Shown here one piece after another: positions 1 to 7,403 of a stretch of 64,000 nucleotides of DNA (its first letter is position 1; each line of letters opens with the position of its first letter). The stretch comes from Mycolicibacterium porcinum (lineage in GTDB: Bacteria; Actinomycetota; Actinomycetes; Mycobacteriales; Mycobacteriaceae). Both the position numbers and the translations under genes were made by a program. Under the pieces are notes generated by a model. It did not search any database. It was given only the letters and a program-made list of their open reading frames with translations, and had not been told where the DNA came from. The DNA lies in contig MVIG01000002.1 in NCBI GenBank assembly GCA_002086835.1, positions 310,001 through 374,000 of the forward strand, written 5' to 3'.

Positions 1-732
1 GTGGACGGCATCGAACATGTCCGGGGGATCAAAGGTGTTGTCGCCGATGCCCTCAAGGGCACCCCGCTGGCCAGTGCGAAGGTTTCGCTCGCCGGTACGG
101 CATCGCTCTACAGCGATATGCAGGACGGTGTGATAACCGATCTGATGATCGTGGTGATCGCGGCGATGATTCTCATTTTCAGCATCATGCTGATCATCAC
201 CCGAAGTGTGGTGGCCGCCATGGTGATTGTCGGCACCGTGGCCGCTTCGCTAGGTACGGCGTGTGGTTTGTCGGTGTTGCTCTGGCAGGACATCCTCGGC
301 CTGGGCGTGCAATGGATCGTCATCCCGCTGTCGATGGTGATCCTGCTGGCGGTGGGCTCGGATTACAACCTGCTGGTGGTCTCGCGCTTCAAGGAAGAGA
401 TCCACGCCGGGCTCAATACCGGCATCATCCGTGGCATCGGGGCCACCGGACGTGTCGTCACCGCGGCGGGCCTGGTGTTCGCCTTCACCATGATGTCGAT
501 GATCGTGTCGGACCTGCGGGTGGTCGGCCAGCTCGGCATGACGATCGGCATCGGCCTGATCGTCGACACGCTGATCGTGCGTTCGTTCATGACCCCGTCG
601 ATCGCAGCCGCTCTGGGCCGCTGGTTCTGGTGGCCGCTCAACACCTTTGAGATCACCAGGCAGGGCCGCCTCGATCGGGAGCGCAAGAAGCTCGACGACA
701 ACACGGCGCCCATCCCGACGACGACGGCATGA
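1..732 (+). CDS. MmpL family transporter, C-terminal part (5' truncated by window)
   Basis: This is the C-terminal part of an RND-superfamily MMPL lipid or siderophore exporter; the gene begins before the window. The 243 visible residues hold the last bundle of membrane helices. They include the [13 protein letters not shown] segment, whose Asp-Tyr pair belongs to the proton relay in MmpL proteins, and the FWWP motif before a charged cytoplasmic tail. The same segments recur in the complete MmpL at 7400-10309, so the two are paralogues. The stop codon overlaps the start of the following TetR gene (ATGA), which implies co-transcription and a local regulator. The substrate cannot be told from this fragment. 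Confidence 0.93.
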   Translation: MDGIEHVRGIKGVVADALKGTPLASAKVSLAGTASLYSDMQDGVITDLMIVVIAAMILIFSIMLIITRSVVAAMVIVGTVAASLGTACGLSVLLWQDILGLGVQWIVIPLSMVILLAVGSDYNLLVVSRFKEEIHAGLNTGIIRGIGATGRVVTAAGLVFAFTMMSMIVSDLRVVGQLGMTIGIGLIVDTLIVRSFMTPSIAAALGRWFWWPLNTFEITRQGRLDRERKKLDDNTAPIPTTTA

Positions 733-1364
733 ACGTGATGACGGGCCGCGACGATCCGCCGGACGCACAGTCGAAGCTGCGCCGCCGCACCGACGGTCGA
801 CTCGACCGGTCGCGTGACGCGGCCATCCTCAACGCGGCGTTGGCGGCGCTGGAGGAGAACGGCTACGTCGACACCAACATGAACGACATCGCCGCGCGAG
901 CCGGTGTCGGCAAGGCAGCGATCTACCGACGCTGGTCGTCGAAGGCCGCCCTGATCACCGATGCGCTCGTGTACTGGCGGCCCGACCTGCTGGACGACGA
1001 TGCGCCCGACACCGGCAGTCTGGAAGGCGATTTCGACGAACTGGTCCGTCGTGCGGTGCGCAACGACGAGGAGCACTTCTCCTACGACCTGGTGCTGCGG
1101 GCCGCGGTCGAGGCCACCCACGACCCGCATCTCGCTTCGGCCCTCGACGACCTCATGCTGCTCAAGGGCCGGCGCGTGGTGACCGCGATCCTAGAGCGGG
1201 CTGCGGCGCGGGGTGAGGTGGCAGCTGACCGGGACTGGGCACTGGTTGCCGACGTGATGACCGGGATGTGTCTGATGCGGGTGATCGGCGGCCAGAGCAT
1301 CGACGCGAAGTTCATCCGCGACGTCATCGACACGTTGATCCTGCCCGCTGTACGTGACCGGTGA
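729..1364 (+). CDS. TetR/AcrR family transcriptional regulator
   Basis: A 211-residue one-component repressor with an N-terminal helix-turn-helix at about residues 46-72 (key stretch [17 protein letters not shown]) and an all-helical ligand-binding C-terminal half. Its ATG lies inside the mmpL stop codon (ATGA), so translation is probably coupled to the transporter. It likely controls that mmpL operon in response to a hydrophobic ligand, as is usual for TetR genes beside mmpL genes, but the operator would lie before the window. Family is certain; target is inferred. Confidence 0.93.
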   Translation: MNVMTGRDDPPDAQSKLRRRTDGRLDRSRDAAILNAALAALEENGYVDTNMNDIAARAGVGKAAIYRRWSSKAALITDALVYWRPDLLDDDAPDTGSLEGDFDELVRRAVRNDEEHFSYDLVLRAAVEATHDPHLASALDDLMLLKGRRVVTAILERAAARGEVAADRDWALVADVMTGMCLMRVIGGQSIDAKFIRDVIDTLILPAVRDR

Positions 1365-1520
1365 CGGTGGTGCCGAGAAGCTGACCATCAGTGGTCGCGA
1401 CACCGTTGATCGGTGTAGGTTTGTGGTGGGCCTGATGTTCAAACCATCAGTCGGCGATTAACGATCGCTTGCCATCCCAGTACCAGTACGGTAGTCCCGT
1501 ACCTTTCAAGGACACTCTTC

Positions 1521-1667
1521 ATGGAATCGTCCGAACTGTTTTCACACTGCGAGCAGCAAGCACCCGCGCAGGGAGGCGAGCGTTCGCTCGAACCGACCGT
1601 CGCGCCGGTTTTCTCGGATCTGCCTTCGGATCGACCTCATCCTCGTGCAGAAGCGCACCCGGCGTGA
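1521..1667 (+). CDS. Small ORF (48 aa) coupled to the DUF5994 gene
   Basis: An ATG-started reading frame of 48 codons that begins MESSELFSHCEQQ and ends EAHPA. It is preceded by an AAGGAC ribosome-binding sequence at 1508-1513. Its stop overlaps the GTG start of the next gene (GTGA, 1664-1667), a classic coupling arrangement. The peptide is acidic to neutral, rich in Pro, Glu and Ser, with one Cys and no membrane segment or signal peptide. I recognise no family. Third-position GC is only moderately high, so it could be a translated leader rather than a functional protein. Confidence 0.45.
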   Translation: MESSELFSHCEQQAPAQGGERSLEPTVAPVFSDLPSDRPHPRAEAHPA

Positions 1668-2164
1668 ACGGCCTCAACGGCACCCGGCGGTTGGCCAGCC
1701 CTGTTCGGCTCGCCCTCGCGCGGCAGCTGGGCACGGATATCGACGGAGCGTGGTGGCCGCACACGGGGTCGGTGGCAAATGAACTGCCCGAACTGGTCGG
1801 CGTTCTGCATCGATCACTCGGGGAAGTTGTTGATATTCGGGTCAATTGGTCGTCTGCCGAGGGCCAGCTGGACCTGGATTCGATCGTGACCGGGACCCGG
1901 GGGCCAACCGGGGTGAAGCTGAGCCGGCCCCGCTTGATGATGGTCGCGGGGCGCGACACGTGTGTGAAACTCCTTGTCGTCCCGTGCAAGACGTCGCAAT
2001 CGCTCGGCGCACTGGTGATGCGCTGCGCTGCGGCGATGCATGTGGAGGAAATGGAGCGCCGCACACCGGCATACGAGACTGCCGATCGTGTAATACGCGT
2101 GGCTCAGCTCGAATCGGCGCGGTGGTTAGGGCATCTGCCCGACCCGGCGGGAACGCCGGTCTGA
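1664..2164 (+). CDS. DUF5994 family protein
   Basis: The protein carries the features I associate with DUF5994: an N-terminal segment followed by DGAWWPHTGSVANELPEL, then a central LVVPCKTSQSLGALVM strand-helix. DUF5994 proteins are short actinobacterial proteins of unknown function, usually about 150-170 residues. The same frame is open from a TTG at 1469, but the GTG at 1664 gives 166 aa, starts just before the conserved region and forms a GTGA overlap with the small upstream ORF, so I prefer it. The gene converges on the cold-shock gene. Confidence 0.72.
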   Translation: MNGLNGTRRLASPVRLALARQLGTDIDGAWWPHTGSVANELPELVGVLHRSLGEVVDIRVNWSSAEGQLDLDSIVTGTRGPTGVKLSRPRLMMVAGRDTCVKLLVVPCKTSQSLGALVMRCAAAMHVEEMERRTPAYETADRVIRVAQLESARWLGHLPDPAGTPV

Positions 2165-2173
2165 ATTGCAAAA

Positions 2174-2209
2174 ATGGGCTGGTACGGGGATTTATCCGTA
2201 CCAGCCCAT
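2174..2209 (-). terminator. Intrinsic terminator of the cold-shock gene
   Basis: A perfect 14-bp inverted repeat (ATGGGCTGGTACGG and its complement) encloses an 8-base loop. Read on the minus strand the stem is followed at once by four T, as expected for the end of the cspA-like transcript. It may also stop plus-strand transcription from the DUF5994 gene, though that side lacks a T run. Confidence 0.85.
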
Positions 2210-2228
2210 GATCAGGTTGTAGAGCGGT

Positions 2229-2432
2229 TTAGACCGCAGTAACTCCTACTGCCTGGGGGCCCTTGGCTCCCTGGGTGATCTCGAACTCGACGCGCTGGTT
2301 CTCTTCGAGCGACCGAAAACCGCTGCCGGTGATCTCGGAATAGTGGACGAAGACGTCAGGGGCGCCACCATCAGGGGCGATGAAGCCGAAGCCCTTTTCG
2401 CCGTTGAACCATTTCACAGTTCCCTGTGCCAT
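2229..2432 (-). CDS. cspA: Cold-shock protein, CspA family
   Basis: A 67-residue single cold-shock domain starting [18 protein letters not shown], with both RNA-binding motifs, KGFGFI (RNP1) and DVFVHYS (RNP2). The family binds single-stranded RNA and DNA and acts as an RNA chaperone; in mycobacteria a CspA of this size is abundant and not strictly cold-dependent. A strong hairpin with a T run follows the stop. The 225 bp upstream (2433-2657) hold no convincing gene and probably include the promoter and a long leader, as is common for csp genes. Confidence 0.97.
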   Translation of the reverse strand: MAQGTVKWFNGEKGFGFIAPDGGAPDVFVHYSEITGSGFRSLEENQRVEFEITQGAKGPQAVGVTAV

Positions 2433-2657
2433 ATTTTGCTTCTCTCATTGTTCAAACCGGACGTACGAAACACGTCCCCGATCAGTATGGCACGTCGAAA
2501 CGCGTTGACCTAAAAAATATTTGCACCGGAGAGCTTTCTGAAGGGCCCGCCGATTCATGTCGGCGGCAGAATTCGCGCGCTGGCACATTCGACTCGTGGA
2601 CGCCTGGTCTCCTCAGAATCGCAGCCCCGCAGGAGAAATCAGCGCGCCAGCCAACCG

Positions 2658-3620
2658 TCATGCAGCGGCGTCGTGCTTGTCCTTCTTGCCGAACGGCAGC
2701 ACGTGCATGATCCCCACCACCACGGTGCCCACCACCAGCCCGATGACCGCGGATGCGGCGGTGTTGGTCAGCCAGGCCAGCACACCACCGAACGTGCTGC
2801 CCACCGCGTGACGGACCGCCTCCTCGGCATGGTGGACCAGGCCGTACAGCGTGTGCCAGCCGAGAGTGTCGGTTCCGACCAGCAGGATGTGGCCACCGAC
2901 CCAGAGCATGGCGACTGTGCCGATCGTCGACAGTGCCGCGAGGAGCTTGGGCATCCCGGCCACCAGTCCGCGGCCGATCTTCTGCGACAGCTTGGAGGAG
3001 CGCTGCGCCAGCAGCAGACCGATGTCGTCCATTTTCACGATGCCGGCCACCACGCCGTAGACCGCGGCGGTGATCACGAGTGCGACGATCACCAGGATGA
3101 TGAGCCGCGGCCAGAAAGACTGATCGGCCACTTCGTTGAGCGCGATCACCATGATCTCGGCGGACAGGATGAAGTCGGTGCGGATCGCGCCGGTGATCAT
3201 GTACTTCTCTGCGTCACCGCCGGTCGCCGTGGTGGGCTGGTCCTCGGCGTCGTGCCCGCCGTGGCCCATGAACCTTCCCCAGACCTTCTCGGCGCCCTCG
3301 AAGCAGAGATAGGTGGCGCCCAGCATCAGGATCGGCGTCAGCAGGAACGGCGCGAACTGGCTGAGCAGCAATGCCGCGGGCAGGATGAACAGGATCTTGT
3401 TGCGCAGCGAGCCGATCGCGATGCGCTTGATCACCGGCAGCTCACGATCGGCGGTGATGCCGTGGACGTACTGCGGCGTCACCGCGGTGTCGTCGATCAC
3501 CACGCCGGCGGCCTTGGCGGTCGCCTTCCCGGTCGCCGCACCGATGTCGTCTATAGATGCCGCCGCCAGCCGCGCCAGGGCGGCGATGTCGTCGAGCAAA
3601 CCGAACAGGCCGGCGCTCAC
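2658..3620 (-). CDS. DUF808 family membrane protein
   Basis: A 320-residue inner-membrane protein starting SAGLFGLLDDIAALA, typical of the DUF808 (YedI-like) family, whose function is unknown. Visible are an Ala-rich N-terminal helix, the VIDDTAVTPQYV segment and several hydrophobic stretches, ending in a Lys/Asp-rich tail (GKKDKHDAAA). The GTG at 3618-3620 follows a G-rich GGGGATGA stretch; the open frame continues upstream only as a shadow of the permease gene. It lies 35 bp after the permease stop and is probably co-transcribed with it. Confidence 0.88.
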   Translation of the reverse strand: MSAGLFGLLDDIAALARLAAASIDDIGAATGKATAKAAGVVIDDTAVTPQYVHGITADRELPVIKRIAIGSLRNKILFILPAALLLSQFAPFLLTPILMLGATYLCFEGAEKVWGRFMGHGGHDAEDQPTTATGGDAEKYMITGAIRTDFILSAEIMVIALNEVADQSFWPRLIILVIVALVITAAVYGVVAGIVKMDDIGLLLAQRSSKLSQKIGRGLVAGMPKLLAALSTIGTVAMLWVGGHILLVGTDTLGWHTLYGLVHHAEEAVRHAVGSTFGGVLAWLTNTAASAVIGLVVGTVVVGIMHVLPFGKKDKHDAAA

Positions 3621-3655
3621 GAAGTCATCCCCATGACCGAGAAGGCTACCGGCCC

Positions 3656-5068
3656 TCACATGCCGATGAGCGACTCGATCCAGCCACGGGCGAAGTACAG
3701 GATGAAGCCGGCGGCCACGATCCACAGCAGCGGGCTGACCTCGCGGGCCTTGCCCGCGGCCGACCGCAGCACTGCCCACGCCACGAAGCCGACGCCGATG
3801 CCGTTGGCAATCGAATAGCTGAACGCCATGGTGGCCACGGTGAGCACCACGGGTAGCGCGACGGAGAACTCCGACAGATCGATGTGACGCAGCTGCGACA
3901 CCATCATCGCGCCGACGATCACCAGGGCCGCGGCGGCGACCTCGGTGGGCACGATCGAGGCCAGCGGGGCGACGAACATGGCCGCCAGGAACAGCGCGCC
4001 GGTGATGAGGTTGGCGAACCCGGTGCGGGAGCCTTCCTCGATGCCGGCCCCGGACTCGATGAAGACCGTGTTCGACGACGCCGACGAGGAGCCGCCGACG
4101 ACGGCACCCGCGCCCTCGACGATCAGGGCCGACTTGAGCCGCGGGAAGTTGCCCTGGGAGTCGGACAGCCCGGCCTCCCGGGACAGCCCGGTCATGGTTC
4201 CCATGGCGTCGAAGAAATTGGCGAATACCAAGGTGAACACCAGCATGATCGCGGCCAGCGCGCCGATCCGGCTGAAAGCGCCCAGGCTGACGTCTCCGAC
4301 GAGAGACAGGTCCGGCAGGGCGAACGGTGAGCCCGACAGGGTGGGCACCGACAGACCCCAACCGCCGTGCTTCTCCTGTGCCGAACCGAGGTGCCAGATC
4401 GCCTCGACGATCACGGCCACCACGGTGCCGGTGACAAGGCCGATCAAGATGCCGCCGCGGACCTTGCGGGCCACCAGGATGCCGGTGACGAGCAGGGTGA
4501 ACACGAACACCACCGTCGGCACGGTATCGATCGAGCCGACGCCGCCCGTACCGAGACCGACTGGCGGCGAGGGCAGGCCGGTCGAACCCACGAAGCCGGC
4601 GTCGACCAGTCCGATGAAGAGAATGAACAGCCCGATGCCCGCGGTGATCGCGAGTTTGAGTTGCATGGGGACGGCGTCGAACACCAGGCGGCGGAACCCG
4701 CTGGCTGCCAGCGCCACGATGATCAGGCCGTCGATGACCACCAGACCCATGGCCTCGGGCCAGGTGACCGTGCCCACCACGGTCGTGGCCAGAAACGAGT
4801 TGATGCCAAGGCCCGCGGCGAACGCGAACGGCAACCGGGCGATGATGCCGAACAGGATGGTCATCACGCCCGCCGCCAGGCACGTGGTGGCCGAGACTTG
4901 GGCGAACTGCAGCTTGTTGCCCGCGACATCGGCTGAACCGGAGAGGACGACCGGGTTCAGCACGATGATGTAGGCCATCGCGATGAAGGTGACCACGCCT
5001 CCGCGAATCTCGGAGAGGACCGTCGAACCACGGGTCGAGATCTCGAAGAAGCGATCGAGTCGATTCAT
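3656..5068 (-). CDS. NCS2 purine permease, AzgA (adenine/guanine/hypoxanthine) type
   Basis: A 470-residue polytopic protein of the AzgA branch of the nucleobase-cation symporter-2 family, which imports hypoxanthine, guanine or adenine with protons. It begins MNRLDRFFEISTRGSTVLSE, the usual AzgA start, and has the GLGINSFLA and FFDAMGTM substrate-binding segments and the SSSASSNTVFIESGAGI loop. The ATG at 5068 follows a weak TTAGGC motif. DUF808 follows 35 bp downstream. The exact purine cannot be set from sequence. Confidence 0.9.
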   Translation of the reverse strand: MNRLDRFFEISTRGSTVLSEIRGGVVTFIAMAYIIVLNPVVLSGSADVAGNKLQFAQVSATTCLAAGVMTILFGIIARLPFAFAAGLGINSFLATTVVGTVTWPEAMGLVVIDGLIIVALAASGFRRLVFDAVPMQLKLAITAGIGLFILFIGLVDAGFVGSTGLPSPPVGLGTGGVGSIDTVPTVVFVFTLLVTGILVARKVRGGILIGLVTGTVVAVIVEAIWHLGSAQEKHGGWGLSVPTLSGSPFALPDLSLVGDVSLGAFSRIGALAAIMLVFTLVFANFFDAMGTMTGLSREAGLSDSQGNFPRLKSALIVEGAGAVVGGSSSASSNTVFIESGAGIEEGSRTGFANLITGALFLAAMFVAPLASIVPTEVAAAALVIVGAMMVSQLRHIDLSEFSVALPVVLTVATMAFSYSIANGIGVGFVAWAVLRSAAGKAREVSPLLWIVAAGFILYFARGWIESLIGM

Positions 5069-5189
5069 AAGCGATGAGCCTAAGGCGGGAGCGGCCCAGT
5101 TTCCTGGCGTATCGCCGATGTTTGCCGCGGAGTCAATATCGAGGTGCGCAAACGCAACAGCCGCAAAGAGATTGGCGGCGAAAAATCGT

Positions 5190-5220
5190 TTGACCTCAAC
5201 TTGGGTTGAGGTGTCATGCT
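5190..5220 (+). promoter_or_regulatory. MerR/SoxR-type promoter with palindromic operator
   Basis: A TTGACC -35 element (5190-5195) and a CATGCT -10 element (5215-5220) are separated by 19 bp, the over-long spacing typical of promoters activated by MerR-family regulators. The spacer holds a perfect palindrome, ACCTCAAC-TTGG-GTTGAGGT (5193-5212), very close to SoxR-type sites (CCTCAA...TTGAGG). The promoter points toward the sigma-factor gene. No MerR or SoxR gene lies in the window. Confidence 0.75.
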
Positions 5221-5226
5221 GCGTGC

Positions 5227-5406
5227 ATGACAGTTCGGCATGACCGCTGGGGTGTGGAAAACCGCCCCGAACCTGGGGGGAATCCCCCTGGGGGTCGGCT
5301 GCGGCGCCGGATAGTTTCGAGTCGCGAGGTGTTCGGGGCCAGCGATATGAGCAGTGGCAGGAGCGGGGGCTATGCCGATCAGCACGGGTACGCACATGAG
5401 CGTTGA
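5227..5406 (+). CDS. Possible leaderless small ORF (59 aa) upstream of the sigma factor
   Basis: The ATG at 5227 lies 7 bp after the -10 element of the MerR-type promoter, which is where transcription would be expected to begin, so the mRNA could be leaderless. The frame encodes 59 mostly polar residues (start [18 protein letters not shown], with an RLRRR patch) and no recognised domain. It overlaps the start of the sigma-factor gene in another frame. Leaderless genes are common in mycobacteria. It may be a real micro-protein, a translated leader that tunes the sigma factor, or chance. Confidence 0.35.
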   Translation: MTVRHDRWGVENRPEPGGNPPGGRLRRRIVSSREVFGASDMSSGRSGGYADQHGYAHER

Positions 5407-5986
5407 CGATTGTCTTTCGGAACGATTCGAGCGTGATGCGCTGCCGCTGGTAGATCAACTCTTCGCGGCCGCGCGTCGTTACACGCGCAACATGGCCGAC
5501 GCCGAAGACCTTGTTCAGGAGACAATGGTCAAGGCGTACAGCAGCTTTCACACGTACCGCGACGGCACCAACATTCGCGCCTGGTTGTTCCGGATCCTGA
5601 CGAACACGTGGATCAACTCGTATCGCACCGCGCAGCGTCGACCGCAGGAGGTTCTGGCCGACGAACTCACGGACGGGCAACTGGCGGAGGTGGCACAGCG
5701 GTCCCCGCTCGGTGTGGTCTCAGCCGAACTGGCGGCGCTGGAAGCGATGGGCGATGACGAAGTGCGTCAGGCGATGCGGGCATTGCCAGAATCGCAGGGC
5801 ATCATTGTCTATTACGCCGACGTCGAAGGATTCCGGTACAAGGAGATCGCCGAGATTCTGCGGATTCCGGTGGGTACGGTGATGTCCCGGCTGCACCGGG
5901 GACGGCGGAATCTCCGTGCCCGGCTCGTCGACGCCGACGTGGCGACCGAGTATGTCGGCAATCGACTGCCTTGCACCGCAGCCTGA
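5372..5986 (+). CDS. ECF RNA polymerase sigma factor, SigH-like
   Basis: A group 4 sigma factor of about 204 residues resembling mycobacterial SigH. Region 2 is seen as [20 protein letters not shown] and [17 protein letters not shown]; region 4 as [27 protein letters not shown]. The ATG at 5372 has an AGGAG sequence 8 bp upstream; a shorter start at 5396 (MSVDDCL) is also possible. SigH proteins direct thiol-oxidative and heat stress genes and are normally held by a zinc anti-sigma RshA with an HxxxCxxC motif; none is encoded nearby. The MerR/SoxR-type promoter upstream suggests redox-controlled transcription instead. It converges on a second SigH-like gene with 42 bp between. Confidence 0.92.
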   Translation: MPISTGTHMSVDDCLSERFERDALPLVDQLFAAARRYTRNMADAEDLVQETMVKAYSSFHTYRDGTNIRAWLFRILTNTWINSYRTAQRRPQEVLADELTDGQLAEVAQRSPLGVVSAELAALEAMGDDEVRQAMRALPESQGIIVYYADVEGFRYKEIAEILRIPVGTVMSRLHRGRRNLRARLVDADVATEYVGNRLPCTAA

Positions 5987-6028
5987 TTCGCGTGCGCGAC
6001 GCGGGCCGGTCAAGTGGCGGCGGCGGTG

Positions 6029-6661
6029 CTACCGGGTCGATTGCGGCAACGGACCTGGACCGTCTGCTGGGACACGGATGATCCCGCGGTCCTTCGCGAC
6101 GTCATTGAGTAGCTCACGTAGCCGGCGGCGGCCACGTGCGAGTCGCGACATCACCGTTCCGATGGGAGTGCCCATGAGGGAGGCGATTTCGCGGTAGGGA
6201 TAGCCCTCCACGTCGGCGAGGTATACCGTCACGCGATTGACCGCCGGTATGGCGGAAAGTGCGTCGGCGATCTCGTCGTCGCGCATCGTCTCGAGGGCTT
6301 CCACTTCGGCCGAACGCAGGCCTGAAGAGGTGTGGCGGGCTTCGGCGGACAACTGCCAATCGGTGAAATCCTCACAGAGCTGCTCGGCCACGCCTCGTTG
6401 ACGCGCGCGGTAGGTGTTGATCCAGTTGTTGTACATGATCCGGAAGAGCCAGGCGCGGGCGTTCGAGTCCGCCTGAAAGGTGTGAAATCCGCTGTAGGCC
6501 TTGAGCATCGTCTCTTGGATGAGGTCTTCGGCGTCGTACGGGTTGGCGGTCAGCCGCCGCGCGCGCCCGCGGATCTGCTCGATGCAGGGCACCACGGTGT
6601 CGAGGAATCGAGTGGCGTCGTGGCTGCCGGCCGGTGGTTCCGTGTCGCTGTTCAACCTCAC
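6029..6661 (-). CDS. ECF RNA polymerase sigma factor, SigH-like (second copy)
   Basis: A 210-residue ECF sigma factor related to the neighbouring gene and to SigH. Region 2 reads DAEDLIQETMLKAYSGFHTF and RAWLFRIMYNNWINTYR; region 4 reads GYPYREIASLMGTPIGTVMSRLARGRR. The GTG start at 6661 is preceded by a strong GGGAGG ribosome-binding site. The region just upstream (about 6670-6730) is unusually AT-rich for this genome and probably holds the promoter. No anti-sigma gene adjoins it. Regulon unknown; stress response is inferred from the family. Confidence 0.92.
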   Translation of the reverse strand: MRLNSDTEPPAGSHDATRFLDTVVPCIEQIRGRARRLTANPYDAEDLIQETMLKAYSGFHTFQADSNARAWLFRIMYNNWINTYRARQRGVAEQLCEDFTDWQLSAEARHTSSGLRSAEVEALETMRDDEIADALSAIPAVNRVTVYLADVEGYPYREIASLMGTPIGTVMSRLARGRRRLRELLNDVAKDRGIIRVPADGPGPLPQSTR

Positions 6662-6947
6662 GCAAACCTCCCGACTTATATAGAATATCTATGAATAATA
6701 ATAGTTGATCTAGATAGCTGATGCCAAATGATCTGACGGCCGGAGGTGTCGACAAGGGTTGGGCCGCATGGCTGAAGCGGCTACGTCAAGCTTCCTTTCA
6801 GCGAGTTCACAGGAAATAGGGTGGCGCTGCGGCGGGTTCTGGACCGGTGTAACGTTTGTCCGCGCTGTACATAGTTATTCGAACTAATTCGCGGAGCGCC
6901 GGAGCGTCATCGCTGTCGGCGGGTTCGGGTAATCGTCGGGAGGTTCG

Positions 6948-7403
6948 GTGAGTCCTGGTCGGGGTGCTCGTCGTGTGCTGAAGCACGCGTGGATTCCAGT
7001 CGTGCTGATTGTCGTACTCGCGATATCGGGCCTGGTGGTGTCACGCCTGCACCGGATGTTCGGCTCAGAAGACCTCAATGCGCACGCCGGCGCCGGTATC
7101 GAGATCGTCCAGTTCAACCCCAAGGTGGTCTTGTACGAGGTGTACGGACCGCCCGGAACTTCCGCCGATATCAGCTATTTCGACCCGGACGCCAAGGTGC
7201 ACTCGGTGAACGCCCCGCTGCCCTGGTCCGTCACCTTGTCCACCACGTTGCCGACCGTCAGCGCGAACCTGATGGCGCGCAGCGACAGTGAAAGCAGCGG
7301 CGACCACATCGGGTGCCGTGTCACCGTCAACGGCACTGTCCGCGAGGAGCAATCCGCCGCTGGCGTCAACGCCCAGACCTACTGCCTGGTGAAGTCCGCA
7401 TGA
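6948..7403 (+). CDS. MmpS family membrane protein
   Basis: A 151-residue accessory protein for MmpL transporters, with a basic cytoplasmic N terminus, one membrane helix at about residues 13-33 (WIPVVLIVVLAISGLVVS) and a periplasmic beta-sandwich containing the usual VVLYEVYGPPGTSADISYFD segment. The late Cys pair (GCRV, TYCLV) may form a disulphide. The GTG start follows a GGGAGG site. The stop overlaps the mmpL start (ATGA), so the two are one transcription unit. The 286 bp upstream (6662-6947) contain no gene; TAGTT-ATTCG-AACTA at 6872-6886 is a weak operator candidate. Confidence 0.95.
   Translation: MSPGRGARRVLKHAWIPVVLIVVLAISGLVVSRLHRMFGSEDLNAHAGAGIEIVQFNPKVVLYEVYGPPGTSADISYFDPDAKVHSVNAPLPWSVTLSTTLPTVSANLMARSDSESSGDHIGCRVTVNGTVREEQSAAGVNAQTYCLVKSA

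Noticed and set aside
2658..4883. A 741-codon minus-strand frame covering the DUF808 gene and much of the permease
   Set aside because: Only the part from 3620 downward is a real protein. The rest is the permease read in another frame, giving His/Arg/Gly-rich nonsense.
6662..6947. Possible SigH-type promoter (GGAAAT about 17 bp before GGTT) upstream of mmpS
   Set aside because: Neither half matches GGAAC and CGTT well enough to claim dependence on the adjacent sigma factors.
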